Origin: Sphingomonas faeni
GTDB lineage: Bacteria; Pseudomonadota; Alphaproteobacteria; Sphingomonadales; Sphingomonadaceae
DNA length: 64,000 nt
Assembly (NCBI RefSeq): GCF_023195535.1
Contig: NZ_JALPNF010000001.1
Location: forward strand, 744,001-808,000
Reading direction: 5' to 3'
Shown: one piece after another, positions 21,461 to 29,544 of the stretch
Position numbering within the stretch: position 1 is the stretch's first letter
Layout of the letters: each line of letters begins with the position of its first letter
Position numbers and translations under genes: made by a program
The notes under the pieces: generated by a model
What the model was told of the DNA's origin: nothing
The model's database searches: none
The model's input: only the letters and a program-made list of their open reading frames with translations

Positions 21461-22305
21461 TGGTTCTGTCCTCCGCCCTTGGTCGGGATGACATCCGACT
21501 CCACGGGCTTGTCCTGCTTTTGGTTGCCAGCATTGGCGTCACCCGAACCGGTTTGCGCCGTCCCCTGCGCGTCCTTCTTGGCATAAGACTCGCTCGGTGC
21601 GTCCGGCGCCTTGGTCGCGCTCTGCGCCGCATCGGCCTTGACGATCGCATCAGCCTTGAGTGGCGTAGGTGCGCCCTTGGCCTCGGGCAGCGCACCCTTC
21701 TCGTCGCCGGGAAGCACGTATTCGGCACCTTCCCACGGGCTCATGAAATCGAACGTCCGGAAATCCTGCGCAAGTTGCACCGGCTCGTACACGACACGCT
21801 TCGACTCTTCCGAATAGCGCAGCTCGACATACCCGGTCAGCGGGAAGTCCTTCCGCTGCGGATGACCGCGAAAGCCGTAATCGGTGAGGATGCGCCGCAG
21901 GTCCGGATTGCCGCTGAACAGCACGCCGTACATGTCGTACACTTCGCGCTCGAGCCAGCCCGCGACCGGCCAGATATCCGTCACCGACGGCACCGGCTTT
22001 TCCTCGTCGGTCGCGACATGCACGCGCAAGCGGTGGTTCCGCGTCAGCGACAGCATGCAATAGACGACCTCGAACCGCTCGGGGCGATCCGGATAGTCGA
22101 CGCCGGCGATCTCCATAAGCTGCTGATAGGCGAGCCCAGGCGTATCGCGCAGTGCGATCATCGCGTCGTACAAATCCTCGCGACGGACATGCAGCGCCAC
22201 CTCGCCGACATGGTCGACCGCGTCGAGCAGCATGCCACCAAGCGCAGCACGTGCGGTGTCGATCACGCCGTCGTTAGACGTATAAGCTGGTGCGGGAGCC
22301 CTCAA
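21457..22305 (-). CDS. nuoC: NADH-quinone oxidoreductase subunit C with long low-complexity tail
   Basis: The 282-residue protein has a normal 30-kDa domain: residues 120-145 contain the signature [20 protein letters not shown] and then [16 protein letters not shown]. After about residue 200 it continues for roughly 80 residues as an Ala/Lys/Asp/Gly/Gln-rich tail without predicted structure. Most NuoC proteins stop near residue 200-220, so the tail is an extension. The start overlaps the nuoB stop by four bases. Confidence 0.95.
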   Translation of the reverse strand: MRAPAPAYTSNDGVIDTARAALGGMLLDAVDHVGEVALHVRREDLYDAMIALRDTPGLAYQQLMEIAGVDYPDRPERFEVVYCMLSLTRNHRLRVHVATDEEKPVPSVTDIWPVAGWLEREVYDMYGVLFSGNPDLRRILTDYGFRGHPQRKDFPLTGYVELRYSEESKRVVYEPVQLAQDFRTFDFMSPWEGAEYVLPGDEKGALPEAKGAPTPLKADAIVKADAAQSATKAPDAPSESYAKKDAQGTAQTGSGDANAGNQKQDKPVESDVIPTKGGGQNQ

Positions 22306-22850
22306 CGCTCGATGCTCCCGGACCGCCGGATCTTCCGCTGCAACTGCATGATGCCGTACAGCAGCGCCTCAGCCGTCGGCGGGCACCCGGGGACATAGAT
22401 GTCTACGGGCACGATCCGGTCGCAACCACGGACGACGCTGTAGCTGTAGTGATAATAGCCGCCGCCGTTCGCACACGATCCCATCGAGATCACGTATTTC
22501 GGCTCCGACATCTGGTCGTAGACCTTGCGCAGTGCAGGCGCCATCTTGTTGCACAGCGTGCCCGCGACGATCATCACGTCCGACTGGCGCGGCGACGCGC
22601 GCGGTGCGGCACCGAAGCGCTCGAGATCGTAGCGCGGCATGTTGACGTGGATCATCTCGACCGCGCAGCACGCGAGCCCGAAAGTCATCCACCACAGCGA
22701 GCCCGTACGGGCCCACTGGAACAGCTCCTCGGTCGACGTGACGAGGAAACCCTTGTCCGTCAGCTCACCGTTCAAACCGTCGAAAAAGCCCTGATCGGGT
22801 GGCACCAGCGAGCTGGAGGCACCGAGTGCGGGCTGAAGCTCTACTCCCAA
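22302..22850 (-). CDS. nuoB: NADH-quinone oxidoreductase subunit B
   Basis: This complex I subunit holds cluster N2, the direct donor to quinone. The ligands are visible: [11 protein letters not shown] (tandem Cys), [10 protein letters not shown] and [29 protein letters not shown] is also typical. I placed the start at a TTG (22848-22850) preceded by AAGGGAG seven bases upstream, giving 182 residues beginning (M)GVELQPALG. An ATG at 22869-22871 without a ribosome binding site would add seven residues and overlap nuoA by 31 bases. Confidence 0.94.
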   Translation of the reverse strand: MGVELQPALGASSSLVPPDQGFFDGLNGELTDKGFLVTSTEELFQWARTGSLWWMTFGLACCAVEMIHVNMPRYDLERFGAAPRASPRQSDVMIVAGTLCNKMAPALRKVYDQMSEPKYVISMGSCANGGGYYHYSYSVVRGCDRIVPVDIYVPGCPPTAEALLYGIMQLQRKIRRSGSIER

Positions 22851-23215
22851 TCGAGTGCTCCCTTCTTCCATGCGTAGACGAGGCCGAGGGCCAATTCGCC
22901 GATAAAGATCATCATCGAAATCCACGCGGTCCAGCCGAGCGTGAAGACCGAGACGGCCCAGGGATACAGGAACGCGGCCTCGAGATCGAAGATGATGAAG
23001 AGGATGGCGATCAGGTAGAAGCGCACGTCGAACTGGCTGCGCGGATCCTCGAATGCGGGGAAGCCGCATTCGTATTCGCTGAGCTTTTCCGGCGTAGGCT
23101 TATGCGATCCGGTGAGGCGCGAGACAGCCATCGGCAGGAACACGAACGTGCTCGACAACGCGATGGCGACCCCGAGGAACAGGAGGATCGGAAGATAGTG
23201 CGACAGGTCGACCAA
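22841..23215 (-). CDS. nuoA: NADH-quinone oxidoreductase subunit A
   Basis: The 124-residue protein has three membrane helices. The loop after helix 1 carries [20 protein letters not shown], the family's most conserved stretch, and helix 2 is [20 protein letters not shown]. It is the first gene of the nuo run; the promoter should lie in the DNA just upstream (23216 and beyond). Confidence 0.96.
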   Translation of the reverse strand: MVDLSHYLPILLFLGVAIALSSTFVFLPMAVSRLTGSHKPTPEKLSEYECGFPAFEDPRSQFDVRFYLIAILFIIFDLEAAFLYPWAVSVFTLGWTAWISMMIFIGELALGLVYAWKKGALDWE

Positions 23216-23401
23216 ATTGCTTCTCGCAAGTGCGAACGGAACGGGGCCGCTTTAGGCCGATGGGGGGTTCGGGGCAAGGCTCGCAGGGTGTGAGAATCAC
23301 TCGCAACAGGAGGGACTGGGTGGCGGGAAACATGCGTTACTCGGCGTGTGCTTGGCGGGGGCCGAGACTTCTACCGAATGTTCGGGCCGCCATCAAACCC
23401 A

Positions 23402-23504
23402 CCCCCTCACCCCGGACTGGTTCCGGGGTCCACGGTGCCGCACACCAGCGGCCGGCGAGAATGCGGAACGGTGGATGCCGGAACGAGCCCGGCATGACGG
23501 ACTG
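23402..23504. repeat. REP-like element, family G
   Basis: Short inverted repeats CCCCGGA...TTCCGGGG near the left end and TGCCGG...CCCGGCA near the right end frame about 60 bases. It differs from the A, B and C families in this window. Confidence 0.55.
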
Positions 23505-23561
23505 AGGCGGGATCAGCGCCGTTGCGCCGTTGATCCACTCTGGTTCTGACACTTCCACAAC

Positions 23562-23646
23562 CGTCACCCCAGCGAAAGCTGGGGTATCGTCGTTGGCGGG
23601 CGCGGCGGCCATCACCGGGATACCCCAGCTTTCGCTGGGGTGACGG
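23562..23646. repeat. REP-like paired palindrome, family A
   Basis: CCCCAGCGAAAGCTGGGG on the left and CCCCAGCTTTCGCTGGGG on the right are two nearly self-complementary hairpins. They are also complementary to each other over the GTCACCCCAGCGAAAGCTGGGGT unit. Confidence 0.9.
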
Positions 23647-23699
23647 ACGGAGGTGGGAGTATCACTTTCACCAGAGTGAACGAATTCCCATCCGACCTT

Positions 23700-23827
23700 A
23701 CGATCCTCCCCCGCCAGGGGGAGGTGTCGCCGAAGGTGACGGAGGGGGAGGACACGGAACAGACGTTTCCCTTTCCTCCCCCCCGTCAGGCTAACGCCTG
23801 CCACCTCCCCCTGCCGGGGGAGGATCG
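23700..23827. repeat. REP-like paired palindrome, family C
   Basis: The arms ACGATCCTCCCCCGCC and GGGGGAGGATCG are inverted. The inner GGGGGAGGTG and CACCTCCCCC repeats are also inverted. Confidence 0.85.
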
Positions 23828-23837
23828 GTCATCAGCC

Positions 23838-24650
23838 TTAACGCAGCGCGCCGGCAACCAGCTTATGGAGCCGCGAATGCAGCGCGTCGTTCGCCGCAAG
23901 AAACTCGTTGCGCTCCATCGCGCGATCGCCGCCGCGGAAGTCGGTGACGAAGCCGCCGGCTTCCTTCACCAGCAACATGCCCGCAGCAACATCCCAAGGC
24001 TTCAGGTTCGACTCCCAGAAACCGTCGAACCGGCCGGCCGCCAGCCAGGCCAGATCGAGCGCCGCTGCTCCGAGCCGACGTATACCAGCAACCTCAGGCG
24101 CGACCGCACCGAAAATCCGGCTCCACTGCGCGAAGTCGCCATGCCCAAGGAACGGGATCCCCGTCGCAATCAGCGATTCGGACAGGTCACGCCGCGAAGA
24201 CACACGCAAACGCTGGTCGGTGAGCCATGCCCCCCGGCCCTTCTCCGCCCAGAAGCTCTCGTCGGTCAGCGGCTGATACACCAGCGCGGTGGTAACCTCG
24301 CGCTTGCCGTTCGGCATCGGCTCCTCAACCGCGATCGAGATGCAGAAATGCGGGATGCCGTGGAGGAAGTTCGACGTTCCATCCAAGGGATCGACGATGA
24401 AGCGCGGCTTGTTCGGATCGCCCTCGACCTCGCCGCGCTCCTCCATGAGCATGCCCCAATCGGGGCGAGCGTGGCTGAGTTCCTCGAAGATCGTCTGCTC
24501 GGCGCGCTGGTCGGCCTGGCTGACGAAGTCCGCCGGACCCTTGCGACTCACTTGGAGTTGCTGGACCTCGTTGAAATCGCGGCGCAGACGCGGCGCTGCC
24601 TTGCGGGCGGCGCGCTCGATGACGGTCATGATGCCGGAATGGCTGGGCAT
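23838..24650 (-). CDS. suhB: Inositol monophosphatase family protein
   Basis: The 270-residue Mg-dependent phosphatase fold has the metal-binding motif DPLDGTSNFLHG at residues 87-98, an upstream acidic EERGE (70-74) and the C-terminal KPWDVAAGMLLVKEAGG motif. The family hydrolyses inositol-1-phosphate; bacterial SuhB members also act in rRNA antitermination. The upstream metal motif reads EERG where EESG is usual, a mild deviation. The product most resembles proteobacterial SuhB in length and motifs; the physiological substrate is uncertain. Confidence 0.9.
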   Translation of the reverse strand: MPSHSGIMTVIERAARKAAPRLRRDFNEVQQLQVSRKGPADFVSQADQRAEQTIFEELSHARPDWGMLMEERGEVEGDPNKPRFIVDPLDGTSNFLHGIPHFCISIAVEEPMPNGKREVTTALVYQPLTDESFWAEKGRGAWLTDQRLRVSSRRDLSESLIATGIPFLGHGDFAQWSRIFGAVAPEVAGIRRLGAAALDLAWLAAGRFDGFWESNLKPWDVAAGMLLVKEAGGFVTDFRGGDRAMERNEFLAANDALHSRLHKLVAGALR

Positions 24651-24659
24651 TTTAATTTA

Positions 24660-24770
24660 CCTTAAGCCCTCTCCCCTCCGGGGAGAGGGTTGGGAGAGGG
24701 GCTGTTCTGGGCGGTATCGTTTGGGGCCGCCCCTCACCCCGACCCTCTCCCCGAAGGGAAGAGGGAGCAG
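24660..24770. repeat. REP-like paired palindrome, C-like variant (CCCTCTCCCC type)
   Basis: The left arm is a CCCTCTCCCCTCCGGGGAGAGGG hairpin (24665-24688). The right arm is CCCTCTCCCCGAAGGGAAGAGGG, with inverted complementarity between them. It lies between suhB and efp. Confidence 0.75.
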
Positions 24771-24773
24771 ATA

Positions 24774-25337
24774 TCAGTCGGCGCGCCTTACGTAGGTCTG
24801 CTCGTAGACATCGACCACGATCCGCGTGCCCGCGCCGATATGCGGCGGAACCATCACGCGCACGCCGTTCTCGAGCACGGCCGGCTTATACGACGACGAA
24901 GCCGTCTGCCCCTTCACCACGGCATCCGCCTCGACGATCAGCGCCTCGATCGTGTCGGGCAGCTGGACCGAGATCGGCCGCTCTTCCCAGAGCTCCATCA
25001 CTACGTCCATGCCGTCCTGCAGGAACGCCGCGGCGTCGCCCAGAATGTCGGCGTCGAGTGAGATCTGCTCGTAGTTCACCTTGTCCATGAAAGTGAGCAT
25101 GTCGCCTTCGCGGAACAGGAACTGGAAGTCGACGGTCTCGAGCCGGACCTTCTCGACGCTCTCGGCGGAGCGGAAACGGACGTTGTTCTTGCGGCCGTCG
25201 ATGAGGTTCTTCATCTCGACCTGCATATAGGCCCCGCCTTTGCCGGGCTGGGTGTGCTGAATCTTGACGGCGCGCCAGATGCCGCCCTCATATTCAAGAA
25301 TGTTGCCGGGACGAATCTCGACCGCGTTGATCTTCAT
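24774..25337 (-). CDS. efp: Elongation factor P
   Basis: The 187-residue three-domain translation factor relieves ribosome stalling at polyproline. Domain I begins [19 protein letters not shown] and carries the loop GKGGAYMQV with a Lys at the usual modification position ([10 protein letters not shown]). The C-terminal OB domains end in [25 protein letters not shown]. The length is exactly as expected. Confidence 0.96.
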   Translation of the reverse strand: MKINAVEIRPGNILEYEGGIWRAVKIQHTQPGKGGAYMQVEMKNLIDGRKNNVRFRSAESVEKVRLETVDFQFLFREGDMLTFMDKVNYEQISLDADILGDAAAFLQDGMDVVMELWEERPISVQLPDTIEALIVEADAVVKGQTASSSYKPAVLENGVRVMVPPHIGAGTRIVVDVYEQTYVRRAD

Positions 25338-25424
25338 GACCGATTCCTGCTGGAAAGAGCTAGGGGCCGTCCGCGAAGCATGGCCCGTAAGGCGTGGCTC
25401 TGCGGAAACCCGAAGCGGCGGGCT

Positions 25425-26030
25425 TTAGCGGGACGACCGGCTTCCGGCAAGCAGCGGGTACGGGTTCACGTTCTCGCCCTGATACCAGCGCTCACCTGGC
25501 TGCATCTTCGTAAGCCCGAAATGCAAATGATAATTGCCCGCCCCCGCATCGCCGGTATCGCCGACATAGCCGAGCGTATCGCCGGCTTTGACCGCCATGC
25601 CCTCACGGATGCCCGCCGCATATCCGGCGAGATGCGCGTAGTAATAGGTCCAGCGTCGGTCGGTTGAACGAACGTACAGCGTGATGCCGCCGAGCCCGCT
25701 CTGGAACAGCTTCTCGATCCGACCCGGTGCCGCCGCGACCACCGGGGTGCCGGCCGGCGCCATGATGTCCGTCCCATGATGGCCGCGCAGCCCACCGCCT
25801 CGCGCATCGTTCCAGCTGTCCTCGATTGCCTTGCGCGGAACGCCGGCCACCGGGACGGCTAGCGCGCCCGGCGTCACGGGCGCGGCAACCACCTCGGCAG
25901 GAGGCGCGGGCTTGCGCCAGGGCACGTGCCGCTCGATGCTGCCACCGCTACCGCCGAACGACACCATCGACGCAAAGGCACCGACTACGACCACGATCAA
26001 CCCGAGAATGATCCAGAACGTCCGCGTCAT
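25425..26030 (-). CDS. M23 family peptidase with N-terminal membrane anchor
   Basis: The 201-residue protein has one N-terminal hydrophobic helix (residues 5-23) and a Pro/Ala-rich linker. A LytM/M23 metallopeptidase domain follows with HHGTD at 84-88 and HLH at 168-170, the zinc ligands. It would act on peptidoglycan cross-bridges at the periplasmic face of the inner membrane. It lies four bases after the L,D-transpeptidase gene, so the two cell-wall enzymes are probably cotranscribed. Confidence 0.9.
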   Translation of the reverse strand: MTRTFWIILGLIVVVVGAFASMVSFGGSGGSIERHVPWRKPAPPAEVVAAPVTPGALAVPVAGVPRKAIEDSWNDARGGGLRGHHGTDIMAPAGTPVVAAAPGRIEKLFQSGLGGITLYVRSTDRRWTYYYAHLAGYAAGIREGMAVKAGDTLGYVGDTGDAGAGNYHLHFGLTKMQPGERWYQGENVNPYPLLAGSRSSR

Positions 26031-26034
26031 CGCC

Positions 26035-27054
26035 TTATGCCTGGAAGACTGCCTTGGTTCCCGGCTTGATCATCATCGACAGCCGCGCCGCATCCCAGTT
26101 TGTCAGGCGAATGCAGCCATGGCTCTCCGCGCGCCCGATCGTCTCGGGGTTCGGCGTACCGTGAATCCCGTAATGCTCCTTCGACAGATCCATCCAGACG
26201 ACCCCGACCGGACCGTTTGGCCCGGGAGGCAGCATCTCCTTCTGCTGGCCCTTCTTGGCATCCCAAAATAGCGCGGGATTGAAGTGAAATTTCGGATTGT
26301 AGTCGGAGCCCTTGATCGTCCACGTCCCGAGCGGCAGCGGATCGTGGCTCGACCCCATCGTCGCGGAGAACTGCGCGATCAGCTTGTCGTTCGCATCGAG
26401 CACGCGGAGCACGCCGTCGGACTTGTCGACGACGACATGATCCGCCTGGGGCTGCTTCGCATCGACGTTCAGCATGTTGAGCGTCGCCCGCCATTCGGGG
26501 GTGAATTTCGCATCATAAGCGCGCGACGTCGGCAGCGCGTTGGGGAAGACGACCTTCGTGCCGGGCGTCAGCATCGTCGTCGGCGAGTTCATCGCCATGA
26601 TGACCGTGGGCGTGGTGTGGAACATCTCGCCGAGCTTCTCCATGACCGAGCGATAGCCGATCGTCGGCAGTTCGGCCTGCTTCGCCGGATCCTTCGGCAG
26701 CGGATTGATGTACGGGCCGGCAAGCATCTGAGGCGTCAACGCGACCGTCACCGTCGGCCGAGCGGCGCGATACGGGTACAGCGCCTGCAGCGTCCGGGCA
26801 TCGGCCTTGCCGGTGATCGGCAGGCCCTTAGCCTCCTGGAACCCCTTCAACGCAGCGACCAGCGACTGCCCGCCACGCCCGTCGAGCACGCCCGGCCCGA
26901 AGCCGAGATGATCGAGGATCACCTGCACGTGGAGGATGTTGCGGTCGATCGGTACGGACTTTGCCGGGGCCGTCTGCGCGAGCGCTGGCGATGCCATGCC
27001 GAACAGACCCGCTACAAGAACCGAAGCCTTCACAAATGCCGTCATGCCCGTCAT
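26035..27054 (-). CDS. L,D-transpeptidase with peptidoglycan-binding domain
   Basis: The 339-residue exported protein has a signal peptide ending near SPALA-QTA (about residue 26) and a peptidoglycan-binding type-1 region (about 42-92). The C-terminal YkuD domain has HGTPNPETIGRAESHGCIRL, the catalytic Cys being residue 314. The family forms 3-3 crosslinks or attaches proteins to peptidoglycan in the periplasm. An alternative start nine bases downstream (MTAFVKAS) has better ribosome-binding spacing. It pairs with the downstream M23 peptidase. Confidence 0.92.
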   Translation of the reverse strand: MTGMTAFVKASVLVAGLFGMASPALAQTAPAKSVPIDRNILHVQVILDHLGFGPGVLDGRGGQSLVAALKGFQEAKGLPITGKADARTLQALYPYRAARPTVTVALTPQMLAGPYINPLPKDPAKQAELPTIGYRSVMEKLGEMFHTTPTVIMAMNSPTTMLTPGTKVVFPNALPTSRAYDAKFTPEWRATLNMLNVDAKQPQADHVVVDKSDGVLRVLDANDKLIAQFSATMGSSHDPLPLGTWTIKGSDYNPKFHFNPALFWDAKKGQQKEMLPPGPNGPVGVVWMDLSKEHYGIHGTPNPETIGRAESHGCIRLTNWDAARLSMMIKPGTKAVFQA

Positions 27055-27145
27055 CCCAAACCGTTACGCTTCTGCATCAAACGGTCGGGACGACGGTTGT
27101 TTCCGTCGACAACGGCGACGGATCGCCATCACCCCACCACGCACC

Positions 27146-27228
27146 CGTCATCCTGACGAAAGTCAGGACCCAGAGCCACGGGGGACAGCGCTTAATTACC
27201 CTGGGTCCTGACTTTCGTCAGGATGACG
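27146..27228. repeat. REP-like paired palindrome, family B (GTCATCCTGACG type)
   Basis: The left arm GTCATCCTGACGAAAGTCAG and the right arm CTGACTTTCGTCAGGATGAC are perfect inverted copies about 40 bases apart, each with an internal hairpin (CTGAC...GTCAG). A second copy lies at 35971-36054. Confidence 0.9.
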
Positions 27229-27239
27229 AAGCGTGAGGT

Positions 27240-27929
27240 TCAGCGCTTGGCGAGAACCTCGCCGAACGCCTTTATCGCCGCGACCTCGTCGCCGCCCCAG
27301 ACGGCGCCCGATACCGCGATGAAATCCGCACCGGCCGCGATGAGCGGCGCGGCATTCTCCGGCGTGATGCCACCAATCGCGACGCAGGGAATTTCGAACA
27401 AGGTCGACCACCACGACAGGGTCACCGGCTCCGCGGTATGCGTCGCGACCTTCGTCGTGGTCGGATAGAACGCGCCGAACGCGACGTAGTCGGCACCGGC
27501 CTCGCCCGCTTCCATCGCCAGATGACGGCTGCCGTGACAGCTCACGCCGATCTGCGCATTGGGCCCGAGCTGCGCCCGCGCCTCGCGCGGATCGCCATCG
27601 TCCTGCCCGAGATGCACGCCGTCCGCGTCGAGCCGCTTGGCCAGCCCGATGTCATCGTTGACGATGAACGCAACGTCCCGCTCGGCGCAGATCGCACGCA
27701 AAGGCTCGCCAAGCGCGGCGGCGGCGTGCTGGTCGATATCCTTCACACGGAACTGGAACGCGGCAACGGGCCCGGCGTCGAGTGCCCGCGCCAGACGCTC
27801 GGGAAAGTCACCGCCGACGTCCAGCGGCGACACCAGATACAACTGGCACGGCGGCCGACGCATGTCGCGGCGGAAATTCTCGGCGAAATTGGGATCGAGC
27901 GGGCCCAGCGGATCTTCGAATTCGGTCAT
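27240..27929 (-). CDS. thiE: Thiamine phosphate synthase
   Basis: The 229-residue TIM-barrel enzyme joins the pyrimidine and thiazole halves to thiamine monophosphate. It shows FQFRVKD at the pyrimidine-PPi site (a variant of the usual QLRxK), [13 protein letters not shown], and the phosphate-binding IGGITPENA and AVSGAVWG near the C-terminus. It carries an N-terminal extension of about 25 residues. No other thiamine gene and no TPP-riboswitch-like element is visible in the short upstream gap. Confidence 0.88.
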   Translation of the reverse strand: MTEFEDPLGPLDPNFAENFRRDMRRPPCQLYLVSPLDVGGDFPERLARALDAGPVAAFQFRVKDIDQHAAAALGEPLRAICAERDVAFIVNDDIGLAKRLDADGVHLGQDDGDPREARAQLGPNAQIGVSCHGSRHLAMEAGEAGADYVAFGAFYPTTTKVATHTAEPVTLSWWSTLFEIPCVAIGGITPENAAPLIAAGADFIAVSGAVWGGDEVAAIKAFGEVLAKR

Positions 27930-27959
27930 GTCCGGCCCCTAGCCTCTCATGCCGCGCGC

Positions 27960-27986
27960 GTCACCCCGGCGCGTGGCAGGGGTGAC
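27960..27986 (-). terminator. Hairpin downstream of fbaB
   Basis: GTCACCCC and GGGGTGAC form an 8-bp inverted repeat with an 11-base loop, 19 bases beyond the fbaB stop. There is no T-run, so it is a candidate terminator or mRNA-stabilising hairpin only. Confidence 0.35.
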
Positions 27987-28004
27987 GAACGGGCCGTGCG
28001 CAGC

Positions 28005-28925
28005 TTATTCTTCGTTCTTGTAGATGCGGATGATGCGGTCGAGCATCGCCAGTGCTTCGTCGCGCGGGCGCTGGAAGGTATTGCGGCCGATGATCGAGCC
28101 GTTACCGCCGCCGTCGCGAATGTCGCGCGCGTCCTGGAACACCGCGTCCTCGCCCTTCGACGCGCCGCCCGAGAAGACGTTGATGCGACGCCCGGCGAAG
28201 CTCGACTGGACGACATGTTTCACGCGGTCCGACTGCTTCGACCAGTCGGTGTTCGCGTAAAGCGGCTTGGCTTCCTTCTGCTCGATATGCGCGGTCGGCA
28301 GCTTGGTCTTGATGATGTGCGCGCCGAGCAGCGCCGCCATGTGCGCGGCATAGGCGCCGACGTCGAGCGCGAGCTCGCCGTCCTTGGTCAGCTCGCCACC
28401 GCGCGGGTACGACCAGATCACCGTGGCGATGCCGACCGACTTGGCCTCTTCGCTCAGCTCGCGGATTTCCTCGACGAGGTCGAAGAACTGGTCCGCACCC
28501 GGATAGATCGTGAAGCCGATCGCTGCCGAGCCGAGCCGCACCGCGTCGGACACGGTGGCCGTCACCGCCTGATCTATCGAGGTCGCCCAGCTGTTCGAGC
28601 TGTTGCACTTCAGGATCGTCGGGATTTGGCCCGCAAACGTATCCGCGCCCGCTTCGAGCATGCCGAGCGGCGCCGCATAGGCGCTGAGCCCCGCATCGAT
28701 CGCGAGCTGGTAGTGGTAATGCGGGTCGTACGCCGGCGGATTAACCGAGAAGCTGCGCGCCGGGCCATGCTCGAAGCCCTGGTCGACCGGCAGGATCACC
28801 AGCTTGCCGGTGCCGCCGAGCTTGCCCTGCATCAGGATGCGGGCGAGGTTCGCCTTCACCGCCGAACTGGTGGCTTCGTACTTGTCGAGAATGGTTTTGA
28901 CTTGCGGGGTGATTGTCGAGGTCAT
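28005..28925 (-). CDS. fbaB: Class I fructose-bisphosphate aldolase (FbaB/DhnA type)
   Basis: The 306-residue Schiff-base aldolase cleaves fructose-1,6-bisphosphate to glyceraldehyde-3-phosphate and dihydroxyacetone phosphate. It shows VILPVDQGFEHG at residues 43-54, the lysines K206/K208 in HIIKTKLP, where the Schiff base is formed, and INVFSGGASKG plus SIIGRNTFQR at the phosphate site. The frame is open to 29150, but that includes toxin sequence; the start ATG at 28923-28925 has AGGA upstream. It begins only 14 bases after the toxin stop, so it is probably cotranscribed with the toxin-antitoxin pair. Confidence 0.94.
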   Translation of the reverse strand: MTSTITPQVKTILDKYEATSSAVKANLARILMQGKLGGTGKLVILPVDQGFEHGPARSFSVNPPAYDPHYHYQLAIDAGLSAYAAPLGMLEAGADTFAGQIPTILKCNSSNSWATSIDQAVTATVSDAVRLGSAAIGFTIYPGADQFFDLVEEIRELSEEAKSVGIATVIWSYPRGGELTKDGELALDVGAYAAHMAALLGAHIIKTKLPTAHIEQKEAKPLYANTDWSKQSDRVKHVVQSSFAGRRINVFSGGASKGEDAVFQDARDIRDGGGNGSIIGRNTFQRPRDEALAMLDRIIRIYKNEE

Positions 28926-28939
28926 GCTGAATTCCTGTC

Positions 28940-29269
28940 TTAGAGTTCGAGCCAGCGGCGCAACGCGTCGTCGACCCGGGTCATGGTTGTGATGGGTATC
29001 GTACCGATGATTTTGACGATCGCATTGCGATCGAGCGTATCGAGTTTGTCGACCTGGATTTCGGTGTCGCGAGCGAGGCCGGTCTCTGGCGATGCCTCGA
29101 GCGACACGCGGAAGAGGTTTGTGCCGATGATGACGCTCGTCAAAGGGCACAGGGATATCGTCGCGTGATCCGTGAACACGTCTGACTGCACGACGATAAA
29201 GGGTCGCAGCGTCCGGGAGGAGTCCCCCTTTCCGGCTCCGACTACGACCATCCCCCGCGTGAGTTTCAT
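28940..29269 (-). CDS. MazF/PemK-like toxin
   Basis: The 109-residue protein begins MKLTRGMVVVGAGKG and continues with LRPFIVVQSD, the usual strand/loop start of a PemK/MazF-fold endoribonuclease. A conserved CPLTSV segment follows. Such toxins cleave mRNA. It overlaps the upstream antitoxin by four bases, the normal antitoxin-first arrangement. The family assignment is from layout and motif; RNase specificity is unknown. Confidence 0.85.
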   Translation of the reverse strand: MKLTRGMVVVGAGKGDSSRTLRPFIVVQSDVFTDHATISLCPLTSVIIGTNLFRVSLEASPETGLARDTEIQVDKLDTLDRNAIVKIIGTIPITTMTRVDDALRRWLEL

Positions 29270-29496
29270 GTGGGGGATGCCGCGATCATCACGTCCCAGT
29301 CTTCGTCGATCGCGTGTCGGTCCTGCGCGGCAGCCGCGAGCGACTGACGCTTGGCCTCCGCCAGGAACGCCTCGTCGTGCCGCTCGACATATCGACGCAC
29401 GGCTTCGCGCGCAATGTCGCTCTTGCTGCGCCCTTGGGTGCGCGCAACCGCCGCGAGTCGTTCTTCGAGTTCGCTATCGAGCCTGACGCCGAGCAT
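29266..29496 (-). CDS. Ribbon-helix-helix antitoxin
   Basis: The 76-residue protein has an N-terminal ribbon-helix-helix pattern (MLGVRLDSELEERLAAVAR, then GRSKSDIAREAVRRYVE), which binds DNA as a dimer. An acidic/alanine-rich C-terminal tail (from about residue 45) would neutralise the toxin. The start lies within a large dyad-symmetric element (29490-29538), suggesting autoregulation. Confidence 0.85.
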   Translation of the reverse strand: MLGVRLDSELEERLAAVARTQGRSKSDIAREAVRRYVERHDEAFLAEAKRQSLAAAAQDRHAIDEDWDVMIAASPT

Positions 29497-29538
29497 CCGA
29501 GTCTCCGTTTAACATGTTAAACATAGCTCGGATGCTCG
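29490..29538. promoter_or_regulatory. Nested dyad at the toxin-antitoxin promoter and start
   Basis: A perfect 16-bp palindrome GTTTAACATGTTAAAC occupies 29507-29522. It is flanked by a perfect 12-bp inverted repeat, CGAGCATCCGAG (29490-29501) and CTCGGATGCTCG (29527-29538), with nearly the same centre. The left outer arm includes the first codons of the antitoxin. The inner palindrome is a likely RHH-dimer operator; the outer one would also fold in mRNA. No other sequence in this window was seen to carry this motif. Confidence 0.75.
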
Positions 29539-29544
29539 CGTATT

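Larger units (their letters stand above)
23216..23837. other. Long intergenic region upstream of nuoA, filled with repeats
   Basis: These 622 bases separate suhB from nuoA, both on the minus strand. The part next to nuoA must contain the nuo promoter, but I see no consensus element I trust. The remainder is a run of three different palindromic repeats (about 23402-23504, 23562-23646, 23700-23827). No protein-like frame is convincing. Confidence 0.6.

Noticed and set aside
27055..27239. TPP riboswitch near thiE
   Set aside because: The repeat at 27146-27228 is downstream of thiE (which reads leftward from 27929), and the upstream gap 27930-28004 is too short for a riboswitch.
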